Assembly: GCA_047967505.1 (NCBI GenBank)
Contig: CM106540.1
DNA length: 64,000 nt
From: Dipteris shenzhenensis
Lineage: Eukaryota; Polypodiophyta; Polypodiopsida; Gleicheniales
Strand: one strand, 5' to 3'
The first letter of the stretch is position 1; each line of letters starts with the position of its first letter. The position numbers and the translations under genes were made by a program. Positions 12,624-24,239 of this stretch are shown here, in pieces. Below the pieces are notes generated by a model that had not been told where the DNA came from, did no database searches, and saw only the letters and a list, made by a program, of their open reading frames with translations.

Positions 12624-15235
12624 TCATCGGTCCAATGTTTGGTGGAGTCTATGGCAAAGAAACCGCTTACTATCTTTTCTCACTATCGCATGGGGACCAT
12701 TGTAAATAGTTCCAAACCATTTTAAAGTTAGCCATGACTCCACAATCATACGTGACTCTCTTTGAATCGATGCATTCCACGCGAAAATGTCGTCCATATG
12801 ACCATAATGCACTGTACTTTTTGTACTATAAAAGAGCATCATTAAAACAATGAAGATGCATCTATTTTATAGCGTATATTGCCACATATAATTACTGAAT
12901 TACGTCAAGAGGTAAGAAACTTACATGCATCATACATCCAGATGATAACTCTCTCTCGCACTCGTTTATTGTCTCTCCATCGTATTCGGCTTTACGTAGA
13001 GCTAGTTGTAGGTGACATGTGAGTGGGGAGAAGAGCCAGATCCCGTGGATATGGTTGCGATCGCTTGTACATTACTCTAAATCTCGTCCTTGCATTTATT
13101 CTTTTTGCTTTGGCCGCTTCATATCTCTCAATCGACTTCTGCATCTCCTTGCTATTGAGGATACAAAATTTATTTATTGCTCTTCGCTTATCTTTCTTTC
13201 AATCCCTTTTCCTTGAGGAACCTCACCAATGATGCGATCATTATCCTTGTTATGCCAAGCTTGCGGCATATCGGGATCCGTGGATGCAAGAAGCTCTGTA
13301 ATATATACTAATGACTCTTGCATAAGCCATCCCTTTGCCATACTTGCTTCTGGTATTACTCTTTGTCTTACAAATCCCTTCAAAGTTTTCATAAACCGCT
13401 CGAGGAAAAACATCCATCGACTATGAACGGTACCTGCAATAGCCACCTCATCAACTATGTGCACAAGCAAGTGGACTTGAGTTGTCATAATGCTCGAGGG
13501 AAAGTGCTTCTCAAGCAAGCATACGGCTTTGATGGATTTCACCCTAGCCTTCTCGATGCTCAATGTGGAGATCTCTTTTTGAGATATCCACCTATTTCAC
13601 ATGCCCATGTAAGATATTTTCATAATCAGTCCACAGATTATTCGGCTTAAATTGAAGAAAATGCAATCAATGCGATTTGATAGTAAGCATACCTCACAAT
13701 ACCACTGATCTTGAATATAGCATTTCTAACATCTTCTTGTAAGCACCCTTTTATTGTAATTGGAAGGATGAACTATCAAAGCAACAAAGAAGTCATGTCA
13801 ACAATATAACATAATCATAATTACATTAATGCATCACGATTATTGGTACACTAATTCTATAGCTTAGAATACCTATAAGACCTTGTGCCAATCATAGGAC
13901 TTGAGTCCACTAAGCTTATTGTCCTTTGAAAATGCTCCTTTCAAGCAACGCATATACCCTGTCGGTGTTTGAAAATAGGCAATGTCTGCCTTGACCATTG
14001 CCTCCTCCCTTGTAGAGAGGATCCACGTTGCTTTTAGGAGGACAACTTTTCCCGAAGCGTGCACTTGGGGACAAACGAGACATCCTATTCATAGCACGCA
14101 AGTCTTCTCGCACTCCTCTCGAGTCTTTGAAACCAACCAAGTGTGCCCAAATAGTAGCCCCCACATTCTTGAAGATATGCATGGGATCCAAGAGATGATT
14201 GATTTGTAACTGACCCCAATAAGGAAGCTTGTGAAAGATCGATAGCCTCTTCATACCAGGAGGAGGTTCCTCTCCATTCGCCCTCTAAGCCTGAATTTAG
14301 TCACTTGCCTTCAAATATGATGGTAGTGGATCAAGCTGACCTGCATGTGCGAGATGGTCTAGCAAAAGGTATCGAGCATGACCTTCATAAACATTTTTCC
14401 TCATATGTTTGGAGTATCGTGCACGCGATTTCAAACCTGGTCCACAAACAAGACAAGCATGGTACCCACTTGTAACAAGTCCTGCATGTGTGCATGAATG
14501 TGTTAGTATAAGACATGCGTGCAAAAGAGAGTCATAGAAGCATAATCCTATATTATACATGTAGAGACACAACCACGTACCTGCGCACTCTCCATATCTT
14601 GGGTAGTCATGCATGGTCCACATCAAGATACCCCTGATCATAATATCATTGGTATGTCTAGGAGATCTAGAAATATCAAAGACTCGCACTCCTCTCCATA
14701 ATTTCTGTAACTCCTCTATCATGGATGGTATCATAATCCATACCCACTATTGTTAGCATCTTCTTTGCTTCATCTCTTGATGCGGGCATGGTATTTGGTA
14801 CACGCAACATCATCTGGAGCAACCTATCACAATTCAAACATACATAGGCTTCGAATAATGATGATTCGGTACACTAATCCATACATGATGATTCTCAAAA
14901 CAAACAATATCCAAATAATGAGTCAAATTAATGCAAGAGCTAACCTCATTGAGGCGAGACACTTGTATCCGACCACCCATACTTTACTTGTAGATTCAAG
15001 ATTGAGAGATAAGCATGTAGTTTAGACATCCTAGCACCCTCGTACAACTGTGTTGATTGCAACTCTCGCATTTTGACCTCAAACTCTGACATCATGTGTA
15101 CATGGGATGTAGTGCCCCTAAAAATAGAATCCATCATGTCGACCATACCCTCGTCATCATCTGGGAGACTATAGTCTTGCTCAAAGTGTGAAGGTATATG
15201 TGTACCCTCGTCAGCCTCCTCATCCTGTTTTAAGA
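12624..15235 (-). pseudogene. CACTA (En/Spm) TNP2-type transposase, internally deleted
   Basis: On the minus strand, from high to low coordinates: N-terminal TNP2 segment (LYEGARMSKLHAYLSILNLQ, then KYGWSDTS, about 14950-15060), a second piece with DEAKKMLTIVGMDYDTIH (about 14735-14800), catalytic-core pieces (IEELQKLWRGVRVFD, RGILMWTMHDYPRYGE; 14300-14730), LPYWGQLQINHLLDPMHIFKNV (about 14160-14235), LSGLKSYDWHKVL (about 13875), a DUF4218-type domain (13174-13563: CLLEKHFPSSIMTTQVHLLV, HSRWMFFLERFMKTLKGFVR) and a C-terminal YGHMDDIF segment near 12780. TNP2 cuts and pastes elements ending in CACTA. The normal region between DYDTIH and IEELQKLW is missing (joined near 14725) with a frame change, and several frames are broken. 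Confidence 0.85.
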
Positions 15236-15585
15236 TTTCGTGTAAATATAAGATCTTGTCTCAAGGTTTCGTATCATAATGGTATCTAATATTAACCACG
15301 AACTTAAATAGCTTTGACTTACTGATAATCCATCAACACATGCAACACCAACGGTGGGTACTGGTTTGGGCTCCTCCCCATACATCTATAAATGGGACGA
15401 CGTTTATGTCATACTTCTTACTTGCAATGAGTGCAATGACAATACAACCTCTCTGTAAGCCACTTTGTGCTCCCGGGCGTTGGCACATCATCTGACGAGC
15501 TTCCACTCATCCCTTCCATCTGCACACTTATAAAATCACAACATAAGTTACAAGGAAATATAATAATAGTAATAAAATAGCATCA

Positions 15586-16560
15586 ATGAGCTTCTTTTTT
15601 ATGTCTCCCTCTTTCAATCTCTTTTCCTATTTTCCTCTCTTTCCCCCCCTCTTTCCCCTCTTTCAATCTCTTTTTCTCTCTTATTCTTTTATGCTTAAGC
15701 TTTCTCTCTTTTTCTTTTATGCTTATATGCTCATGCATAAGCATAAGCATATGCTTTGTTTCCTTTCTCTCTTTTTCCTCTTATGCATAAGGATAAGCAT
15801 ATGTCTCCTTCTCTTATGCTCATGCATAAGCATAAGCATATGTCTCCTTCTCTTATGCTTATGCTTATGCATAAGCATATGTCTCCCTCTTTCAATCTCT
15901 TTTCCTCTTTTTCTCTCTCTTTCCTCCCCTCTTTCCTCTCTTTCAATCTCTTTTTCTCTCTTTTTCTTTTATCCTTAAGCTTTCTCTCTTTTTCTTTTAT
16001 GCTTATATGCTCATGCATAAGTATGAGCATACATCTCCTTCTCCTTCTCCTACTCCTCTTTTCCTCCTTTCCTCTCTCTTTCCCCCCTCTTTTCCCTCTT
16101 TCAATCTCTTTTCATAAGCATATGTATTTGCCTATGCATAAGCATAAGCATATGTCTCCTTCTCTTATGCTCATATGTCTCCTTCTCTTATGCTTATGCT
16201 TATGCATGAGCATATGTCTCCTTCTCCTTCTTATGTTTATGCTCTTTTTCCCTCTTCTTTTTCCCCTCTTTCAATCTCTTTTTCTCTTTTCCTCTCTCTT
16301 TCCCCCCCTCTTTCCCCTCTTTCAATCTCTTTTTCTCTCTTTTTCTTTATGCTTAAGCTTTCTCTCTTTTTCTTTTATGCTTATATGCTCATTTCCTCTT
16401 TTCCTCTCTCTTTCTCCCCCTCTTCCCCCTCTTTTGATCTCTTTTCATAAGCATATGTATTTGCCTATGCTTAAGCTTTCTCTCTTTTTCTTTTATGCTC
16501 ATATGCTCATGCATAAGCATAAGCATAAGCATGAGCATAAGCTTTCGATCATAAGCATAT
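15586..16560. repeat. Pyrimidine-rich minisatellite with ATGCTTATGC palindromes
   Basis: About 1 kb of CT-rich sequence (TTTCAATCTCTTTTTCTCTC units) interleaved with TATGCATAAGCATAAGCATATG palindromic blocks in irregular array. Long ORFs on both strands are low-complexity artefacts. It sits exactly between the two divergent CACTA genes. Confidence 0.9.
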
Positions 16561-16604
16561 GTATATGCCTGTTGTTTTTTGTTTTCGTGTTTGTGTCTAC
16601 GTTA

Positions 16605-18050
16605 GACATGGGATCACGTTGCACCTCCGACAAATACGGACAACCTCACAGGAGGAGACATCACGATCTCTATGCTCCAGCGGACTTTGATTCCTCTCAG
16701 GCGACACCTTAGGGGCCTACACCTGGCCCGACTCCTCGTAGATGTAGCACTGCGATTACCCCTCGGGAAACTCCTTTGCTAGCTACCCATGGCTTTGTCA
16801 GGAGTCCCGATGAGTTTGTAGCACAGATGTCCTATAAGGAGGCATCGATATTCTTCTCTCTGCTATCTCAAAGAACCTCAGCAATTCCCTCTCCTACATC
16901 GATGGCTGGAGCTACTGCCTAGCGGTCCCCTCATGCCCCTTTGATCGAGGGATCATCACCTGCACGTGCCTACCATAAGGGAAGGAAGGGTAGGAGGGGC
17001 CGCTTATGTTGTGCTGACTCGGGAGATGTAGATGAGTCAGCACATTCACATCCCTACAGGTCTCCACTTGGTCCTGAGTAGGTCCCTTGTCCTCTCCTAC
17101 TCCCACTGCTACTCCTCACTCCGGAAGCGCTTGCACAGCCACTCACTTTGACTCTGCCACTACCATGAGTCCTCCTCACCTAGTCGAGGACCTCTCCTAT
17201 CAAATCATGGCTGGCGGAGAGATAATAGAAGATAGAAAGGGCAAAGCAGTGATGGCCACCATGAGGCGGTTGATGAGCCACCACTTCATGAGCGGCATTA
17301 CTACTGATTGGCAGTATTAAGATGACCAAAAGAAGTAGGCGGTCATCAATGAATTAAAACAAAAATACCCTAACCCGCCAAATTGGGAGTTCAAGGAGAA
17401 TTATATACGAGAGCGCATGGGTTTGGTCTTGAAGCATCATAGATCAACCTTGCGTACTTCCATCACAAAGGGGATGGCTAAGCCTAGCTGGGTAGACAAA
17501 GCTGATTGGAAATTCTTCAAGAAGCAGAATAGGGACCATCCCAAAATGTTCGAGGGTCAGAGGAGGGCTGTGAGAAGACGACTGGATGCCGTAGGTACTT
17601 CGTACTTTGGTGTAGGCGGACGGTTGGCATTTGAGGCAACCATGGTAAGTCTACTTCTTCTTATTTAATGTATTGTTCTATTTGTTTTACTACATATTAC
17701 ATGACGCGCGTTTCGCATAGGGACAAAGCCATGGTCTATTGAGCAGGAGGCAATGGGAGCGATGGTCGATTGGGCTGAGGTGGCTACTCGCACGGTATAA
17801 GTCTACTCCTACTTGTAATCTCACTTTTTAAATTGTTTTATTCTTTAAGTTCCAATCTAATTTTCAATTAATATGGTTTCACTCTTAGGGTCAAAGCTTG
17901 AGTGTCCCATCACTAGAGGCGAGTGATCATGAGGGCCAGGGATTAGGTGCACCTGACGAGGGTCAGGGAGCAGGCGCAGCTGACGAGGACCAAGGATCAG
18001 GCCAGCAAGACGAGGACGAGGAGGATGACGACGATGATTCAAATGAGTAG
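16605..18050 (+). pseudogene. CACTA second gene (TNPA/Transposase_24-like), three exons
   Basis: Starts MGSRCTSDKYGQPHRRRHHD (16605) and continues with a low-complexity basic region, LVEDLSYQIMAGGEIIEDRK (about 17190), then the recognisable plant transposase-associated core (RERMGLVLKHHRSTLRTSI, KPSWVDKADWKFFKKQN, MFEGQRRAVRRRLDAVGTSY; 17410-17640). Exon 1 ends ATG|GTAAGT at about 17643. A second small exon follows CGCATAG (about 17720-17797). A third after CTCTTAG (about 17890-18050) encodes repeats of D-E-G-Q and ends in an acidic tail (QQDEDEEDDDDDSNE). In exon 1 there are stops after SSQATP, in GATA, in GPE, in DWQY and in DQKK; all fit CAG or CAA turned into TAG or TAA. One frame change lies near 17100. 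The partner protein of TNP2 normally binds subterminal repeats. Confidence 0.65.
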
Positions 18051-18286
18051 TAGTAGTAGTAGTTTGCATATACTTCGCCATGTATATCATTTTGTATATT
18101 GGCTTGTTTGAGCGATTTTGTATCACCCTTTTCGAAAGGGTAATTTTGTAACAAACAATGTTCTATATCTTCGACATATATATGCTTTTGTTGCTTGATC
18201 ATTTCATTTGAGTGATTTTGTATCATCCTTTTCGCAAGGAAAATTTTGTAATAAAAAACTTTTTTTTAATAATTACAAAAAAAAAA

Positions 18287-18338
18287 CATTAGTGGGACAA
18301 AACAGGGCTTGCTATGGCCCTGTTTAGCCCCACTAATG
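18287..18338. repeat. Hairpin-forming inverted repeat in CACTA 3' subterminal region
   Basis: CATTAGTGGG...AAAACAGGGC is followed by GCCCTGTTTAGCCCCACTAATG after a 5-8-base loop, giving a stem of roughly 20 pairs. It lies about 235 bases inside the element's right end. Confidence 0.85.
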
Positions 18339-18359
18339 CTTTTTTTAAAGTTTTGTTAA

Positions 18360-18573
18360 TCATCGCTATATAACGATGTTTACCAGTGTCGCTATATAGC
18401 AACATTTAGCAGTGTCGCTATATAGTGATGTTTATTAGTGTCGCTATATAGCGACACTTTATAGCGACTATTCTTTTTCGGCGCTTATGACTATGTTTGC
18501 ACTCGTTTAAAAAAAAAATTTAGTGTAAAGAACATCAGTATTTTTGTCAGAAAAGGGCCTATGCCTTGTAGTG
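18360..18573 (+). repeat. CACTA right terminus with subterminal repeats
   Basis: The sequence ends ...GGGCCTATGCCTTGTAGTG at 18573, i.e. CACTACAAGGCATAGGCCC read inward, the diagnostic CACTA terminal inverted repeat. Four degenerate copies of a (T/C)GCTATATAGC(G/A)AC motif (18363-18470) precede it and are the likely transposase-binding subterminal repeats. The flank reads GAA. I did not find the partner left terminus in the window. Confidence 0.8.
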
Positions 18574-18786
18574 GAATTTGAGTTCTTACACTTATTATTG
18601 AAAGAATATATATGTATTATTTTGATTTTATGTGCATAGACTTTTAAGTATTCAGATTCATACACTTGCTTTTGAATGAATATTTTTTATTCTTTCAATA
18701 GTATGTGAATGAATGTTTTGTAATTTGTATGTTTCAATAGTATAATCACCCTTGTCACTACCATGATTGTGGCACCATCGTCAGTG

Positions 18787-18826
18787 GGTAAAGTTGGGGT
18801 CATTATAAGAGTGCCTCTTACATGAG
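18787..18826 (+). repeat. Direct repeat of the hairpin-loop region at 19536
   Basis: TAAAGTTGGGGTCATTATAA plus GAGTGCCTCTTACATGAGG here matches, with a few transitions, the loop and right-arm start of the hairpin at about 19536-19574. Confidence 0.75.
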
Positions 18827-19089
18827 GATGAATAAATTCTTAATCCAGCATCACTTGATCTCGATGCTTGGCATCTTTGAAACTATTATCATCAAACATA
18901 GAGACTCATTTGGTGAGTCCAACTTATTGGCTTGCCCCTTACAAAAATGCTTATATTTATGGAGCACAACATGCTCGATCCAATGTGAACGTGTAAGAGT
19001 AAAGATACCTATAGAATCCACAGCATGTTTTATACGTTTAAAAAACAAGACACCAACATTTTGATCCAATTTTACTTAGGGGTTCAAAG

Positions 19090-19970
19090 AGGTTATTGGT
19101 TAGGATTTTAGCCACAAAGCCATAAATATAATTTTCTTATGCAATAACTCCAATGGGTCCGATAATTTTCTCATAATTTTTTTTTGTTTCCATCAACTTC
19201 ATCAAACATTATTATTGTTTTTCCAAATTTTTGGTATGTGGTGGCAAACTCAAATTATTCTTTAGTATCTCCTATAGAAACATTTTGATCGACTATTATT
19301 AACTTTTCCATTTGTCCATTTGCATGATTCTACGAGATCTACCCTAAACCTCATCTTTCATCCCTGTTAAGTAGTGTCTCCTAAGCAATGGAGCTATTTA
19401 AAGTTTACTCCTATATTTTTTGCAAAATTATACTATATGAACAGATATAGGTGGAAAAAAATGGTTCTTTCAATGAGCTCTTGTTGCAACTCATCTCACA
19501 AAGGCTAGCCTCATGTAAGAGGTGCTGTTGTAAAGCTGGGGTTATTATAAGAGCACCTCTTACACAAGGCTAAAGAATATGACAAATTGCAACAAGATCT
19601 CATGAAAAGGCCATTTTTCTCCACCTCTCTCTTTTCATATAGTATAGTTTTATAAAAAGTATAGAAGCATTAATTTTGGGAGCTTCTAGTTTTGTAAGGT
19701 ACTACTCCATATGGATGAGCGGATAAATTTAGCTTGGATATGGTAGAGGTTAAGGGATTGACAAATGAAAACTTACTACTATTTGATCTAAACATCTTCC
19801 ATTAATGCCACTAGAGGATATATTAGAAAACAAATTTGAACTATCATTGTAAAAGAAATTAGAGGATGATAAAAATTGTATGATGAAACAAATGGTCACA
19901 TAATAATAATATTGGTGTCTATTAGACCATGTCTTGAAGAAATAATTTATCTTTTGTGGGTGTTGTGGCT
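19090..19970. repeat. Long imperfect inverted repeat (foldback), arms about 400 bp
   Basis: Centred on a 25-base loop (GTTGTAAAGCTGGGGTTATT...) near 19536. The inner arms pair closely: GCCTCATGTAAGAGGTGCT against AGCACCTCTTACACAAGGC, then TCTTGTTGCAA against TTGCAACAAGA, then a match around TATACTATATG. Weaker pairing continues outward through CATTTGTC/GACAAATG (about 19315 and 19761) to TAGCCACAA/TTGTGGCTGA (about 19110 and 19965). The decay with distance suggests an old inverted duplication. A transcript would form a long hairpin. Confidence 0.7.
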
Positions 19971-20560
19971 GATATTTAATTGTGCATTTGGATGTTGGAC
20001 TCATGAAACAATCAGTTATTAAGAAAGAGAAGATTTTCTACCTTGACAACTTTTTGACATGTCTTGACACACATGTGGCTTTGCTGTTGACACATGTGAT
20101 TGCACCAATCACTCTGATGGTTATCTTTATATATGTATAGCAATATCCAAGTAATCATGAGTGACCTTGAATCAATCAAAGTCAATATGGTCCTTGAGGG
20201 ATCCCCATTAGGGACGAGGACATATTGACAAGCCATATATGTCCCAGTGCCATCATTCACCCACAAAACCACTTTGGTGATTGATTCCATGTATACCATT
20301 GCAATGGATGGAATCAAACTTCGATTACACTTTCATGCATGCATTCAAATAATCTTGAGTTGCCTTTAATTTCTCTTTTTTAGCTGAGCTATTTTGCCAA
20401 ATTCGTGTCAAATTAATCACATGCTAGATCATTCATATGTTTAATTAATCATGAATATCCTTCAATCAATCAATTAGGCATCCAATGCTAGTGAGGTGAC
20501 TTCATTCACAACAGAAAGACCATCGAATTAAATCTTCATTTCTAGTAAAATTATTTGTAC

Positions 20561-20638
20561 AAATACTAGTTTATTTGTATGAATACTAGTTTATTCATAC
20601 GAATACTAGTTTATTCATATGAATAAACTATTCGTACA
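20561..20638. repeat. 20-bp tandem repeat with terminal inversion
   Basis: Three near-identical 20-bp units (GAATACTAGTTTATTCATAC type) are followed directly by an inverted partial unit (GAATAAACTATTCGTAC). The unit itself is partly palindromic, so the array can fold. Confidence 0.85.
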
Positions 20639-23210
20639 ATAAAATAGCATAAAAACTTTAGTTCATTTTAAATCAAGAAAAATGTGCTTTTATCCGATTT
20701 TTCGAATTAAAAAAAAAGGATGAATTAATGCAACCTAGATGCACACACACATGCACACTGTATATGTGTTTGATGCCATCATAAGAATTTATATAAATCT
20801 TTGTGTTATTGGGAAAACTATCATATCTAAGACTATTGACATTTTATACCAAATGTGGCAAACAAGACTTTAAATGAATGCTCAACCAAGTGGAATAGCA
20901 TGGAAAGAACTAATCAATTAGGATGGTCCTTTTTAAGGGTTATCATAAAATCTTCTACTGTTCTAGGGAAAAATGAGTGTGAAGGTATTCTTTAAGAAAA
21001 TGAAGTGTACACATTTTTGTATAATGTACTTGCAATTGTATATATTTTGGTTTGCTTCACAAAGTTGATTCTAAAGAAATTTATTAATGATGATAAAACT
21101 CAAGTGTGTGCCTGTAATATATGGAGTACAATTTACAGTGTTGCTTTTCAAGCACAAACTTAAGTTTGAGACTAAATGTGAAGTAAATAAATTTTGATAT
21201 ACTAAAAGGATTATGATATTCATTTGAACTTATTTCTTTATTAAAAATTAACTTCAAAATTTTAAATATAATATTTATTTATTTTTTTTGTTTTTCCTAA
21301 TGTTAGATAAATAATAAGAGTTGATGTTTACTTACCTAGGCTAACATTGAGAAATGGAATGCTAAGGATTTGTCTTGATGGTGATCAACAAATCATAATA
21401 CCAAGATTCATCTTTGAATCCATCTATTATATAAGAATAAAAATTAAAATCACTCAAATAAGACAATTAAAAATCTTGTGAAATATCTCAAGCTCATAAA
21501 TGTGTGGACTAGCAAATATTTATTACAATAATTTCTTGGTTCATCTACATAAGGAAGTTGTGGCCCATGACCTACTTTTTAGAACTTGCAAAGTTTCTCA
21601 AGATATTTTATAGACTCCAAGATCCCTAGTTCTCAAGTGAAAGATGGTAAGTAAGGAAGACGTGTAGATTGTGCTCCTTTTTTAGATGCTTCCAGTTTTA
21701 CTCATAGGATACCACACATGTATTTCACTTCTATCATGTCTAGCTCAGTTTCTTTTTTGTTTTTGTTCTGCCTTTCTTAGGATGGAGAATTTTGTAGTAT
21801 TGGATCAAAATGAGTTAAACTATTGATCATATAATATTAAGCATATACTTTTTTGCCCCCATAAAGACTTCTTGTGAAATATATGGTGTTGGTATTTCTA
21901 AACCTCCAAGTCTAAGACTTGTAATACCCATTGCATGAACAAAAGCTTCATGTTAGATAGACCACTCTGTAAAGACCTAAGTAAGCAACATTATAGACTT
22001 ATTATTGTCATAATCGTACACAATCATACAGAATCTAATGTTATGACATAGTGTGTTATATTAAGGCCTTTGAGAAAATTATAAATATCCTTCCTAAATT
22101 AAAGTTTACTTTGTAGCACTATCCTTTCCACCTAAAAAGTTTATTTACTCACACTATAGTTTTGCACTAATAATGAAACAACGAGGAAATATAAATCATA
22201 CCTTGGTTTTTAAAACTTGATAATAAATCAAATAAATTAAAATAACCAAAACCCAAGGAAAAATAATCACTCTTTTATATAAAATAAGTAACAATAGCAT
22301 GTATAATCCCCCATTGTTCCTCCTTTCATTTTTTCCTTTTTTTTCTCTTTTGTCCTTTTGTTTCTCCCATTTTTTCCCATTTTTTCTCCACGGAGAATAG
22401 CCTCTTTGAATTTAAACTTCAATGTAAAGAAAAATTACACTCACAATATGCACAAATTAAACACTGTTCAATACAGAATTAACATGAAAGACTCGTTATT
22501 ATTCAAAGAATAGCAATAGTTATGGTTATACTTTTACATTATCATAGTATGATTTCAAGAGCATTTACACTCAATGAGTTTTTGTACAAGAGATTTTGAT
22601 GCTTGAGGCAATGGGCACTACCCATGGCCTTTCTAATTAGTAAATTATATCTTTATAATAAGTGAATTCCAACAAGTGCTTGAGTGAAAGCATATTAGCA
22701 TAATGATTGAATTTCACCCTTGTAATGTTTGAAGTATAAATGACATGTGCCTTTTGCAAGATGTGGGTTAGTTACCATGTTATTTATCTCATGTCTCACC
22801 AACCGTTGCTTGGTTAGCATTTGCAATAACTTTGCTGACCAATATGGTACCCCATCTTTATCATAAAAATTCTTCATTTGCATTGTCTCCTTCTACTTTC
22901 TCCTTGGTGAGAATCCTTGAAAACTATTATATATGCACAACACTTGTTTTCGATATTTTAATTTTTGCTTGTATCAAATAATGCTTCATGTGCTTCTTGA
23001 TTTTCTTTGTCTTTGACATCTGAGACACTGTGAATGTTTTTGTGGATAGCTTTGAACTCATTGTTTGGGAGCTATTCTTTCTTTTAGTACGTGTTGTTAT
23101 CCAGATAAGGCCTCTTATAAATGGAAAAAGTATTTGCAATAATGCATATCGCATTATTATAGGATTATCACATGGCACATATTGGAATTTGGCTAATAAA
23201 GCAAAGTATC

Positions 23211-24235
23211 ATTAGGAAAAAGGGGAGCTCATTTTGGGGCCCTGTAAGAAATTCACTATTTTCTCTTTTCTCTCTCTACAAAAGTAAGAAAATATAGATA
23301 CTTGCATGAGAAATGTCAGTGTGAAAAGAAATAAATATATTCTTTCACATGCTTTATATTCAATGTTCATATAAGAGCAACACTTTTCTGTGCAAAATTT
23401 GGTGATTCTGACACCGCAGACGCGTCCGAAACGGCCCAAAAGCCCAAGAACGGCACTGACGTTGGAATCGGACATCCGGAGGACCGAAAACAGCCAAAAA
23501 AGGTCGAAAAACGCGATTTGTCGACACATGCTTTACATTCAATGTTCATATAAGAGCAACACTTTTCTGTACATAATTTGGTGATTCTGACACCGCAGAC
23601 GCGTCCGAAATGGCCCAGAACCCCAAGAACGGCACTGGAAACGCTGGAATCGGACATCCGGAGGCTCGAAAACGGCCAAAAAAGGCCGAAAAACGCGATA
23701 TGGCAATCCGGAGGCTCGGAAACGGCCAAAAAAGGCCGAAAAACGCGATTTTTCTGGGCCTTCGGATTGCCAAATCGCGTTTTTCGGCCTTTTTTGGCCG
23801 TTTCCGGGCCTCCGGATTGCCAAATCGCGTTTTTCGATCTTTTTTGGCCGTTTCCGGGCCTCCGGATGTCCGATTCCAGCGTTTCCAGTCCGTTCTGCCA
23901 AATCACGTTTTTCGGCCTTTTTTGGCCGTTTTCGGGCCTCCGGATGTTCGATTCCAGCGTTTCCAGTGCCGTTCTTGGGATTCTAGGCCGTTTCGGACGC
24001 GTCTGCGGTGTCAGAATCACCAAAATCTACACAAAAAATAAAATTTTTAAAGATTCAAATTAGATCACCTCATTAATGTGACATGCTTCTACGAACATAT
24101 AGTACTATTTCTTTTTCTTATTTTCATCTTCTTTTGTTGAATTTTCAACGTTACGTTGGCCCACTCCTGATTGGTTGAGAGCCTATTTTCTCTCTCTTCT
24201 AAAAGGCCCTAAAATGAGCTCCCTTTTTTCCTAAT
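23211..24235. mobile_element. GC-rich foldback DNA element with terminal inverted repeats
   Basis: The left end ATTAGGAAAAAGGGGAGCTC is the inverse of the right end GAGCTCCCTTTTTTCCTAAT (ending 24235), with the TIR running about 40 bp. The interior holds several inverted and direct copies of a GC-rich unit: GACGCGTCCGAAACGGCC, GGAATCGGACATCCGGAGG and GGCCAAAAAAGGCCGAAAAA, pairing about 23400-23750 with 23750-24015. No transposase is encoded; ORFs on both strands merely reflect the repeat. It looks like a non-autonomous foldback/MITE-like element. Target-site duplication is not obvious. A relative of the right end is at 62.2-62.4 kb. Confidence 0.8.
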
Positions 24236-24239
24236 GGGA

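Larger units (their letters stand above)
18574..23210. other. AT-rich gene-free stretch
   Basis: No recognisable coding sequence on either strand in 4.6 kb. The only structure is the long inverted repeat at 19.1-19.97 kb, the direct repeat at 18787, and the 20-bp array at 20561. Confidence 0.6.

Noticed and set aside
15756-16712. Long plus-strand ORF of about 318 codons
   Set aside because: Nearly all of it lies in the pyrimidine-rich/TATGC repeat; Phe/Leu/Ser-rich low complexity is open in several frames. Only its last part, from 16605, belongs to the CACTA gene.
23367-24063. ORFs of 140-218 codons on both strands
   Set aside because: They mirror one another because the region is an inverted repeat of GC-rich units; sequence such as RRPGNGQKRPKN is a translated repeat, not a protein.
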